The notes under the pieces were generated by a model. That model was not told the DNA's origin, made no database searches, and worked only from the letters and a program-made list of their open reading frames with translations. The position numbers and the translations under genes are program-made. A stretch of 64,000 bases of DNA from M0108 sp937862735 (lineage in GTDB: Bacteria; Pseudomonadota; Gammaproteobacteria; Chromatiales; Chromatiaceae), in contig CALMDH010000138.1 in the NCBI GenBank assembly GCA_937862735.1, positions 1 to 64,000 of the forward strand, in the 5' to 3' direction. Positions 44,428 to 55,571 of the stretch are shown one piece after another. Positions within the stretch are counted from its first letter, which is position 1; each line of letters opens with the position of its first letter.

Positions 44428-45497
44428 CTAGGCGGCTGGTTGGCGGAAGCGCCGCAGGTCGGCGACCATGGCGAAGGAGCCGATGCGCACCCCCTGGTCG
44501 TCCAGCAGGGGGGTGGCGTTGAACAGGCAGGGGACCTGGGTGCCGTCCGGACGGGACAGGGCGATCTCGTAGGCTCCGGTTTCGCCTTGCTGCCGGCGCC
44601 GGACCTGGTCATGGAAGATGGCCTCATTGGTTGCGTCCACGAACTCGAAGATGGTCCGGCCCAGGACCTCCTCCCGGGGGCGGCCGAGGATCTCCGCCAT
44701 GGCCTGATTCAGATCGGTAGTCCTGGCGCTGGTGTCGATCGTCCAGATGCCCTCGTTGGCGGTCTCGAACAGGCGGCGCAACCGGGTCTCGCTGGCCCGC
44801 AGTTGGCGATCGCGCTCCGCCAGGGCTCGCTGGGCGCGCAACTGGGTCAGGAGGATGTCCAGGCTCAGGGCCGCCGCCGGCAGGGCCCCGTCGAGGAGGG
44901 CCAGGGCGTCGGCGTCCGCTTCCCGTAGCAGGGCCAGTTCGACGACCCCGGGGACCTCCTCCCCCCGGACCAGGGGGGCGATGATGACGTTCACCGCGGC
45001 GCTGGCCAGGGTCGCCCCGCTGACCCAGACCCCATCCGCCGCCTCGCCCTGACAGAGACGGCGCTGGCGATCGAGGACCGCCTGGCCGGCCAGCCCCTCC
45101 CCCGGGGCGTAGCGGTCGATGAAGGCTGGGCTGGCGTTGCGGGCATAGCTGGCGCCCAGCCGGTAGTTGCCGTCCTCGTCCCGGTAGTGGAAGACGGCCG
45201 CGCGGGCCTCGAGGTGGCGGCAGAGCCCCTCCAGCAGGGTGGTCCCGAAGGCCTCCAGGTCCCCGCTGCCCTGCAGGGCCAGGGTCAGTTCCCGGCTGAA
45301 GCGCTCCCGCTCGGCCCGGGCCTGCTCGCGGCGGGTCGCCTCCCGCGCCTTATCGTCCGCCTCCAGCATGGTCTGGTGGAGGCGGCATCCCCGGCGCCGG
45401 GCACCCAGCCACAGGATGAGAAAGATCAGGCACAGACTGAGACTCAGGATCAGGTCGAGGCCAGGCAGCCAGCCGGGGAGGCCCTGGGGGTCCGGGG

Positions 45498-45501
<4 letters not shown>
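44428..45501 (-). CDS. Membrane-anchored GAF-PAS sensor protein without output domain
   Basis: A 357-residue protein: one helix (residues 15-33), a coiled coil (about 40-75), a GAF domain (about 80-225) and a PAS domain (about 240-350; TANEGIWTIDTSARTTDLNQ, GRPREEVLGRTIFEF). There is no kinase, GGDEF, EAL or methyl-accepting module. Its GTG/ATG region overlaps the hybrid kinase stop codon by four bases, so it probably works with that kinase as an accessory sensor. Confidence 0.78.
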
Positions 45502-49325
<3,824 letters not shown>

Positions 49326-49338
49326 GGCGTTTTACCGG

Positions 49339-50202
49339 TCAGCGAGGCGCGTCTGGGCGCGGAGTATAGGCGCAATCGCCCCGGGCCTTGAACCAGGGGG
49401 CGGCCAGGGGCAGCCGGCCCTCGCTGCGGCTGGTCAGCAGGATGCCGTCCGGCTTCAGGCAGGGGGCGAGGTGCTCAAGGACACGGGCCTGCATGGGCTT
49501 GTCAAAATAGATCAGGACATTGCTGAGAAAGATGAGGTCGAAGGGGGCCCCGGGGATGGGTGGCCAGTGGGGCTGGGCGAGGTCGAAGCGCTGGAAGTCG
49601 ATATGGGCGCGTAGCTCGGGGCGCACCTGCCAGCCCGCCTGGCCGTCGCGGGTCAGGGGTCGCAGATAGCGGTCGCGTAACCGGGCCGGCAGCTTGCCCA
49701 AGGCGGATTCCGGGTAATGACCGCTGGCCGCCGTCGCCAGGGCCGCGGTGGCGATGTCCGTGGCCAGGATTCGCCAATCGTTGGCCTCGGGTGGGTTGCC
49801 CAGGGTTGCGGCCAGTTCAGTGACGGCCATGGCCATAGAGCAGGCCTCCTCGCCACTGGCGCAGGCCGCCGACCAGAGACGCACCCGGGCCCCGGCCAGG
49901 AATTTGGGCCGCAGGTGTTCGGTGAGGATTGGCCAATGGGCGGGCTCGCGCCAGAAGCAGGAGTAGTTGACCGCCACCCGGTCGCGCAACTCGACCAGGG
50001 CGGCGGCCTCCCCGGTCTCGGCCCGCCCCAGCAGGTCCCGCAAGGTGGCCAGGCCCCGGCACTCGATCTCCGTGCCCAGCCGCCGGCGTAGAAAGCTTAG
50101 CCGGGTACCGCCCTGGGGTAGCGCCGTGAGCGACTCGAGCAGCCGGGCCGCGCGCGTTACCAGGGCCTCGAGTTCATCTGGGTTGAGTTCGTGCTGATTC
50201 AT
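49339..50202 (-). CDS. CheR-type protein-glutamate methyltransferase
   Basis: A 287-residue S-adenosylmethionine-dependent methyltransferase. The N-terminal helical part (about residues 5-65) is followed by the CheR catalytic domain: VNYSCFWREPAHWPIL, RLWSAACASGEEACSMAMAV (SAM-binding loop), ILATDIA, and DLIFLSNVLIYFDKP (catalytic region). The fourth motif, GILLTSRSEG, diverges from the usual GHSE. No MCP, CheA or CheB is in the window. Its partner may be the hybrid kinase that starts 13 bases downstream, which has an MCP-like sensor region. The ATG at 50202 gives the usual family N-terminus. Confidence 0.85.
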   Translation of the reverse strand: MNQHELNPDELEALVTRAARLLESLTALPQGGTRLSFLRRRLGTEIECRGLATLRDLLGRAETGEAAALVELRDRVAVNYSCFWREPAHWPILTEHLRPKFLAGARVRLWSAACASGEEACSMAMAVTELAATLGNPPEANDWRILATDIATAALATAASGHYPESALGKLPARLRDRYLRPLTRDGQAGWQVRPELRAHIDFQRFDLAQPHWPPIPGAPFDLIFLSNVLIYFDKPMQARVLEHLAPCLKPDGILLTSRSEGRLPLAAPWFKARGDCAYTPRPDAPR

Positions 50203-50313
50203 CCATCCGTCCGCCGGGGGGCCTATGACCGCGTCTGGCTCCCCGGCACTCTGGGGCTCCAAGCCATTGCCGCGACCCGGGGGCGTTAGCGCGCGGGGCC
50301 GGGCGCGGGGGGA

Positions 50314-50655
50314 TCAATAGTAGGGCTGGTACCAGTACCAATAATAGGGTCCCTGGAAAGATTGCGCTGGCAGGCCGGGCGACGGGGGCTGGGACTGGGG
50401 CTGGGCAAACCGGTACCAGTAGTAAGCCTGCCCGGGCAGGGAGTAGGTTTGCCCAGACAGGTTACCGGGCGGATTGCCAGGCAGGGGCTGGAGCGGCTGG
50501 TACCAGTAATAGTAGGTCGTGCCCGGCTGCAGGGCCGGGTTACCCCAGACCGGGGCGCTCCATTGCTCGAAACGGTAAAAGCCAGTGGCGGAGGCCGTCA
50601 GGGTGGTAAGCCCCAGCATGCCCATCAGGGTCAGGGTCAGGGTCTTGCAGTTCAT
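50314..50655 (-). CDS. Secreted Tyr/Trp/Pro-rich repeat protein
   Basis: A 113-residue protein with a signal peptide (LTLMGMLGLTTLTASA). The mature chain contains three imperfect repeats, TTYYYWYQPLQP, QAYYWYRFAQP and GPYYWYWYQPYY, separated by Pro/Gly/Ser-rich linkers of about 25 residues. It has no Cys in the mature part. I do not recognise a family; such aromatic repeats could be surface-adhesive or bind polysaccharides, which is speculation. Confidence 0.6.
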   Translation of the reverse strand: MNCKTLTLTLMGMLGLTTLTASATGFYRFEQWSAPVWGNPALQPGTTYYYWYQPLQPLPGNPPGNLSGQTYSLPGQAYYWYRFAQPQSQPPSPGLPAQSFQGPYYWYWYQPYY

Positions 50656-50919
50656 TGCGAGCCTCGGGTGTCAGGGTTACACGGGGATCCTGAACTAACT
50701 ATATACCCATCGCGCCAGGATGAGCGGGGCCTGGCATGGGCAGGAGGGCGAAGCGGGAGCAGAGGACGGAAGCTCCCCGGTAGCGGGGGTCGAAGGGCTG
50801 CGCGGGGCGGGAGGGACGAGATATATCGCCAGGGGAAACCGACGCGGTGATGTCGCGATGCCCTGCGCGACAGTCCCGTACCGAGCATCGACACTCAGGA
50901 GTGCTTCCGCTAAGATGCA

Positions 50920-51032
50920 GCCCGTCATTGGGGAGTAGCCGCTCTTCGCCCGGAAGAGGCTTGCGTCAACATACTTGGCCCTCAAGGCCATGGCGCAGGC
51001 AGTCCCTCGCTTGGCAAGACCTTTGACCACCA
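50920..51032 (+). ncRNA. yybP-ykoY manganese riboswitch
   Basis: The conserved strings of the Mn2+ riboswitch occur in order: GGGGAGTAGCC (50930-50940), GTCAACATAC (50965-50974) and GGCAAGACCTTTGACC (51013-51028), as in the E. coli alx and mntP leaders. P1 can form between GTCATTGG (50924-50931) and CCTTTGAC (51020-51027) with an internal T-T bulge. P2 is the CTCTT/AAGAG hairpin (50942-50956), and TGGCC/GGCCA (50976-50991) gives a further arm. These RNAs bind Mn2+ in the two-loop junction and turn on manganese-homeostasis genes. It is oriented toward the dmeF-like gene and the UPF0016 gene. Confidence 0.85.
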
Positions 51033-51272
51033 CGCCTTCGCTTGGCCGGGGAGGTGTGATGGCCATGTGTCCTCAGCCCGGCCGGGATGCCCTGATGAAC
51101 GCCTTCCCCGTCCTTACGCAACGCACCGTCGGTGCCCGTCCCTGGCCGCCTGGCGACTCTCGCTCAGCCAGATCCGGGTGGGCCGTTCATTCTCCCTTCC
51201 CCCCCGGCTCGGCATTCGTCGCAATTCCGCTGGCTTCGGTGGCCCTTTGGTCACGGGCTGAGGAGCGCCAGC
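51033..51272 (+). other. Leader between riboswitch and dmeF-like gene
   Basis: About 240 bases follow the aptamer before the first clear gene. A GGGGAGG box at 51048-51054 is followed four bases later by an ATG. The surrounding GGCCGGGGAGG could pair with upstream C-rich aptamer parts, which would allow translational control. No T-tract terminator is seen. Confidence 0.4.
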
Positions 51273-51283
51273 ATGCACACTGA
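51059..51283 (+). CDS. Possible riboswitch-controlled leader peptide
   Basis: A 74-residue frame starts with ATG four bases after the strong GGGGAGG box that follows the riboswitch, and ends 11 bases inside the dmeF-like gene. The sequence (MAMCPQPGRDALMNAFPVL, then Arg/Pro/Ser-rich) matches nothing I know. It could be a real leader peptide giving translational coupling, a remnant of a deleted gene, or chance. Confidence 0.3.
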   Translation: MAMCPQPGRDALMNAFPVLTQRTVGARPWPPGDSRSARSGWAVHSPFPPGSAFVAIPLASVALWSRAEERQHAH

Positions 51284-52397
51284 AAATCTTGCCGCCTGGA
51301 GGCACGATCACGTCTTCGATCAGAGCAACGCCGCCGCTGAACGCGGTACCCGCCTGGTCATGTGGATCACCGCCGCCATGATGGTGATCGAGATCGCCGC
51401 CGGCTGGTGGTTCAACTCCATGGCCTTGCTGGCGGATGGCTGGCACATGAGTTCCCATGCCGTGGCCATCGGACTGTCCGCCATGGCCTACGCCAGCGCC
51501 CGCCAACTCGCCCGGGACAACCGTTTTGCCTTCGGGACCTGGAAGATCGAGATCCTGGGGGGCTTTGCCAGCGCCATCTTCCTCCTCGGCGTGGCCCTGA
51601 TGATGGTGTTCGGCTCGGTGGAGCGAATCCTGGCGCCCCAACCGATCCAGTATCTGGAGGCCATCGTCGTGGCCTGTCTTGGGCTGGTCGTCAATATCGT
51701 CTGCGCCCTGATTCTTGGCCAGGCCCATCACCACGGCCACGGTCATGGCCACGGCGATGCCCAGGACCACGGACGTCATCACCTTCATGATTCGGGTCAT
51801 GATCATCCCCATCCCCATCCCCATCCCCATCCCCATCCCCATCCTCATGTCCAGGACCTTGGTCATGATGCCGCCGCGGCCCATCCTCACAACCAGGCTC
51901 ACGCCCCTGGCCAGGGCCACGGCCACCACGAGGACCTCAATCTCAAGTCGGCCTACCTGCATGTCATCGCCGACGCCGCCACCTCGGTGCTGGCCATCAT
52001 CGCCCTCTTTGGCGGCTGGCTTTACGGCTGGATGTGGCTCGATCCGGCCATGGGTATCCTCGGCGCCCTTCTGGTGGGGCGCTGGGCCAAGGGTTTGCTG
52101 ATCGAGACCGGCAAGGTACTGCTGGACCGGGAGATGGACCATCCGGTGGTGGCGGAGATTCGTGAGGCCATCGAGACCCCTGAGGACGAGGCCGAGACCC
52201 GCCTCACCGACCTGCATGTCTGGCGGGTGGGCAGGAACGCCTATGCCTGTGCCCTGACGGTGGTGACCCATGACCCCCGGCTCACCGCCACCCAGATCCG
52301 CCAGCGTCTGGCCATCCACGCGGAGATCGTCCACACGACCATCGAGGTCCATGTCTGCACGGAGGAGGACTCCCCTCCTCACCCAGCAGTGAGTTGA
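51273..52397 (+). CDS. dmeF: CDF-family metal exporter, DmeF-like
   Basis: A 374-residue inner-membrane cation/proton antiporter. The N-terminus (NLAAWRHDHVFDQSNAAAE) and LLADGWHMSSHAVAIGLSA match DmeF-type Co/Ni exporters. Six helices are expected, with metal-site residues Asp55/His58 region in helix 2 and YLHVIADAATSVL (His231, Asp235) in helix 5. The loop between helices 4 and 5 (about 152-219) is extremely His-rich, including a run of alternating His-Pro. A C-terminal cytosolic domain (TDLHVWRVG) is typical of CDF. The ATG at 51273 has AGGAG upstream. An upstream Mn riboswitch suggests that Mn2+ may be the true inducer or substrate. Confidence 0.88.
   Translation: MHTENLAAWRHDHVFDQSNAAAERGTRLVMWITAAMMVIEIAAGWWFNSMALLADGWHMSSHAVAIGLSAMAYASARQLARDNRFAFGTWKIEILGGFASAIFLLGVALMMVFGSVERILAPQPIQYLEAIVVACLGLVVNIVCALILGQAHHHGHGHGHGDAQDHGRHHLHDSGHDHPHPHPHPHPHPHPHVQDLGHDAAAAHPHNQAHAPGQGHGHHEDLNLKSAYLHVIADAATSVLAIIALFGGWLYGWMWLDPAMGILGALLVGRWAKGLLIETGKVLLDREMDHPVVAEIREAIETPEDEAETRLTDLHVWRVGRNAYACALTVVTHDPRLTATQIRQRLAIHAEIVHTTIEVHVCTEEDSPPHPAVS
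51807..51846 (+). repeat. Hexanucleotide CCCCAT repeat in the His-rich loop
   Basis: Tandem CCCATC/CCCCAT units code alternating His-Pro in the exporter. Unit length is a multiple of three, so copy-number changes would lengthen or shorten the metal-binding loop without a frameshift. Confidence 0.8.
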
Positions 52398-52546
52398 AGA
52401 CGTGCTCTGAAACAGCGACGCTGCCTTTACCCGCTTCCCCTCCCGACGGCCACGCTAACTGTCATGAGGCGGCAAGCCACACCCCTGACTATGAAAGACT
52501 TTCCCGTGACTTTCACGCTAAACCCTGCATGCGACCTCGCCCTGGC

Positions 52547-52574
52547 CCGCCGCGGATGAGATCCGCCGCGGCGG
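52547..52574. terminator. GC hairpin after the dmeF-like gene
   Basis: A nine-base perfect stem CCGCCGCGG/CCGCGGCGG with a ten-base loop lies 60 bases before the next gene. No T-run follows, so it may weaken rather than stop readthrough into the UPF0016 gene. Confidence 0.35.
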
Positions 52575-52634
52575 TCGGGACCGATTCATACAGTCAGCTG
52601 AGATTTTTCAACTAGCCACCGCAACAGGCCCATC

Positions 52635-53231
52635 ATGTCCATCCTTGAATTCCTCACCGCCATCCTCTCCACCTTCGGCCTGATCTTTCTGGCCGAGATC
52701 GGCGACAAAAGTCAGCTCGTCTGCATGACCCTCGCCGCGCGCCACCGTCACCCCCCCGTGCTGCTCGGGGCCGTGGCCGCCTTCCTGGTGCTCAATACCC
52801 TGGCCGTGGTCTTTGGCGCGGGCCTGGCACAATGGATTCCGGAGCAGGTCCTGGCCGGGGCGGTGGCCATCCTCTTCGGGGTCTTTGGCATCAAATCCCT
52901 GCTCACCAAGGAAGAGGCGGAGGACCCGGACGGGGAGGTGGTGGAAAAGCCAGGCCATGGCATCTTCGTCACCACCTTCATGATGCTGTTTCTGGCCGAG
53001 ATGGGCGACAAGACCCAGTTGGCCGTGGCGGGCCTGGCGGTCACCTTGCCCCCCGCGGCGGTCTGGTTGGGTGCCACCCTGGCCTTGATCATTACCTCCG
53101 CCCTGGGCATCTGGCTGGGCGTCACCCTGCTGCGGCGCATCCCCATCCATCGTCTCCACCAGATCAGCGGGGTGTTTTTCCTCGTCCTGGCCGCCTTCGC
53201 TGCGGCCCAGGTCTTTGGTGGCCTGGGCTAG
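52635..53231 (+). CDS. UPF0016 / TMEM165-GDT1 family membrane protein
   Basis: A 198-residue protein with six predicted helices in two halves, each carrying the family motif: FLAEIGDKSQL (about residue 19) and FLAEMGDKTQL (about 118). The acidic pairs form the cation path. Bacterial members export Mn2+ (MneA of Vibrio, for example), and the family is a known yybP-ykoY target. It lies 237 bases after the dmeF-like gene in the same direction, so the riboswitch may control it by readthrough. The interval between them holds only the hairpin and a short TGAAAG/CTTTCA inverted repeat. Confidence 0.9.
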   Translation: MSILEFLTAILSTFGLIFLAEIGDKSQLVCMTLAARHRHPPVLLGAVAAFLVLNTLAVVFGAGLAQWIPEQVLAGAVAILFGVFGIKSLLTKEEAEDPDGEVVEKPGHGIFVTTFMMLFLAEMGDKTQLAVAGLAVTLPPAAVWLGATLALIITSALGIWLGVTLLRRIPIHRLHQISGVFFLVLAAFAAAQVFGGLG

Positions 53232-53235
53232 CAAG

Positions 53236-53250
53236 ACCGGGAAACCCGGT
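53236..53250 (+). terminator. Short hairpin after the UPF0016 gene
   Basis: ACCGGG and CCCGGT flank AAA directly after the stop codon, followed by TATATC. It is small and may be only part of a termination region. Confidence 0.3.
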
Positions 53251-53360
53251 TATATCGTCGTCGCACCCCACTTTTCGGCAGGGATGGGGAGGGTCGGGTG
53301 GCGTCTGGCGGGGTGTCGACCGCAATGATGCGGTCGTCAAGCTTAAGCACAAATGGCGGG

Positions 53361-53993
53361 TCAATGGCGGGGCGGGAGGCGGGTGGGGTCGGCGCCGCCG
53401 CCCGCTTCGTACCACATCAGGTGCTCCAGGAGATCGGTGGTGCGGGCCACCGAGGCGTGGAGGTTGCACAGAATGGTGGGGACCTGGCCCACTTCCAGGG
53501 TGTTGCGCACTTCCCGCGCGGCGAGCTGGGCATTGCCGAGGATGCCCGCCAGCAGCGCGTGGGAAAGCCGGTCCCCCTCCAGATCGGCGGGGACCATGAG
53601 CAACCGGGCCTCGGCACTGAGGCTGTCCTGGAATTGCCGGCGGGCCGCTTCCGCCGCCCGGAGATCGCTCAGATCGTTGCCGATCAGGACATAGCCGAGG
53701 TGAAGCTCGTGTGTCGAGACCACCGGATCGAGGCGGAGAAGATAGGGGCGTGCCTGCCCGGTAGGTAGGGGGAGATTGACCTCGCCCCGCCAGGGGTAAT
53801 GAGCCTCCAGTGCGTCCAGGACCCCCGCCCTGGCCTCGGGTTGATCGCCAAGGAGCGGCAGGAGGTCCGCCAGGTGCGTCGGCCGCTGGTCCGGGGGCAG
53901 CAGGCCGGCGAAGGCCTGGTTCAGCAGGATGATGCGTTGCGTGGCATCAGCGACAACCAGGGGGTGCTCGGTGAAGGACAGCCGGGCGCTGCA
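53361..53993 (-). pseudogene. PAS plus helical output module of bphP, cut off by an in-frame TAG
   Basis: The 210-residue open stretch directly after the TAG is in the same frame as bphP and has no start codon before a GTG in the middle of the PAS fold. It begins CSARLSFTEHPLVVADATQRIILLN (PAS), continues through WRGEVNLPLPTG, and ends in a helical segment with LSHALLAGILGNAQLAAREV and LLEHLMWYEAG. This matches the PAS and helical output domains that follow PHY in RpBphP1-type phytochromes. Joined to the upstream part, the total of about 736 codons equals the usual length (about 730). Whether it is expressed (readthrough or restart) is unknown. Confidence 0.75.
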
Positions 53994-55571
53994 CTATCTG
54001 ACCTGATGCTGGGTGATGAGCAGGCGGATGGAGCGGACTTCCTGCATGACATCGGCCACGGCGTTACCGATCTGGCGGGCGGTGGTCAGATCCTGGTGCG
54101 TCCAGGGATCGGCCGTCCCTTTGACCACCTCCTGCCAGCGGGCGAAGGAGAGGCGAGGGGAGATGTCCCGGGGGTCGGCGCCTCCCTTGGCCGCTTCATG
54201 GGGATTGCCGCCCCAGGTCAGGGTGCGGATGCGCTCCGGCCGGAACCAGAGCAGGTACTCCCCGGGGCTGAAGGAAAGGGGTACCGCCAGCATGCCGGCC
54301 GCCATCGGCAGCAAGCCCGTAAAGCGGGGATTTTGCCGGGCCAGGGTATGGGTGGCCGTGAGCGTGGTGCTGGCTTGATGATCTAGCCAGGCCCCGATTG
54401 CGCGCAGTTCCGGTAGCCGGGGAACCTCCCCGGCGGTGAGCACCCCCTCTTGGCGTAACAGGGCCAGTCCGCTGGCCCGCAGGGCCTTCAGCAACTCCTC
54501 GGGATGGTCGAAGAGCGCTCGCTCCCAGGCCCCCTGGGTGGCGACGGCGGTGATCATCCGTTCACCCAGGTGGCGCACGGCCAGTTCCGCCTGGGACTGG
54601 CAGAAGCCCTCGATGGCGGTGATGCGGGTCGCGATGGCCTCGGCGAGGAGGTCGCAGACGACGCGGATCGGGTACTGCACCAGGTGGGGACCGCCGTGGT
54701 GGCAGAGTACCAGCCCCCACAGCCGGCCATTGACCATCAGGGATGTGCTCAGGCTGGCGCGCACGCCCATGTTGCGCAGGTATTGGATATGAATGGGGGA
54801 CATGGCGCGCAGGCAGCACAGGGACATGTCCAGGGGCGCCTGCTGGAAGGGCGCCAGGGGCGGCTCCAGGGGCACGGGGCGGTCGTCCACGTCCCTCAGG
54901 AGGCGCAGGCGATTGCGCTCGTACAGGCGCCGCGCGATCTGGGGGATATCCGAGGCCGGGTAGCGGTTGCCGAGGTAAGGTTCTTGCTCCGGTCGGCGCG
55001 CCTCGGCGATGACGGTCCCATGGCCCTCCTCATCGAACTGGTAAACCATGACCCGGTCATACCCGGTCAGGTCCTTGAAGAGCCGCGCCGCCGTATCCGC
55101 CAGGGCCGGGAGGGAGAAGGCCCCGGCGATCGCCTTGAGGGCGTCCTGGACGAAGGCCCGCAAGTCGGCGGAGGGGGCGGCCACCTCCAGTTCGACGATC
55201 AGCCCACCGCCGGGGGGGCGATGGAGGGAGCCATCGAGGGCCAGGTCCAGGCTGGCGACCTCGCAGCGCACGGCGACGGGGAGGGTGTCGAGGGGCTCCG
55301 TCAGACGTGAGCGGACGCGGCTGGCTAGATTGCCTCCCAGGGCCGACAGGGGCAGGCCCAGGATGGGTCCCCACAGCCGGAGGAAGGCCGCGGCGTTGGC
55401 GCTGGCCTGGACGATGACCAGTTCCGGTTCCGTCACCACCAGCAGGGCGCCATGGGGCTGAATGGAACCGGCCAGGTGGATCTGTTCCCGCTCGCAATTG
55501 GACAGGTTCGCCTCGCCGAAGCGGGTGGGTTCCGCGGGATGGAGCTGCTCGCAGCAGGGCGGAGTCATCAT
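53994..55571 (-). CDS. bphP: Bacteriophytochrome photosensory core, PAS-GAF-PHY
   Basis: A 525-residue biliverdin-binding photoreceptor. The PAS domain contains Cys26 in NCEREQIHLAGSIQPHGALL, the chromophore-binding position. The GAF domain has YPASDIP (Asp208) and SPIHIQYLRNMG (His261), and PHY has the tongue motif PRLSF (472-476); all are required for red/far-red switching. The protein ends after ITQHQVR at a TAG, exactly where the output module should start. Its ATG overlaps the ppsR stop codon (ATGA), giving translational coupling. In Rhodopseudomonas and Bradyrhizobium the homologous BphP1 binds and inactivates PpsR2 under far-red light. Confidence 0.9.
   Translation of the reverse strand: MMTPPCCEQLHPAEPTRFGEANLSNCEREQIHLAGSIQPHGALLVVTEPELVIVQASANAAAFLRLWGPILGLPLSALGGNLASRVRSRLTEPLDTLPVAVRCEVASLDLALDGSLHRPPGGGLIVELEVAAPSADLRAFVQDALKAIAGAFSLPALADTAARLFKDLTGYDRVMVYQFDEEGHGTVIAEARRPEQEPYLGNRYPASDIPQIARRLYERNRLRLLRDVDDRPVPLEPPLAPFQQAPLDMSLCCLRAMSPIHIQYLRNMGVRASLSTSLMVNGRLWGLVLCHHGGPHLVQYPIRVVCDLLAEAIATRITAIEGFCQSQAELAVRHLGERMITAVATQGAWERALFDHPEELLKALRASGLALLRQEGVLTAGEVPRLPELRAIGAWLDHQASTTLTATHTLARQNPRFTGLLPMAAGMLAVPLSFSPGEYLLWFRPERIRTLTWGGNPHEAAKGGADPRDISPRLSFARWQEVVKGTADPWTHQDLTTARQIGNAVADVMQEVRSIRLLITQHQVR

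Noticed and set aside
50695..51066. A 123-codon minus-strand frame with some coding-like codons
   Set aside because: It overlaps the antisense of the manganese riboswitch almost completely; conservation of the RNA explains the pattern better.
52398..52634. A second manganese riboswitch directly before the UPF0016 gene
   Set aside because: GGCGGCAAGCC superficially resembles one conserved loop, but the GGGGAGTAGCC and GTCAACATA elements are missing.
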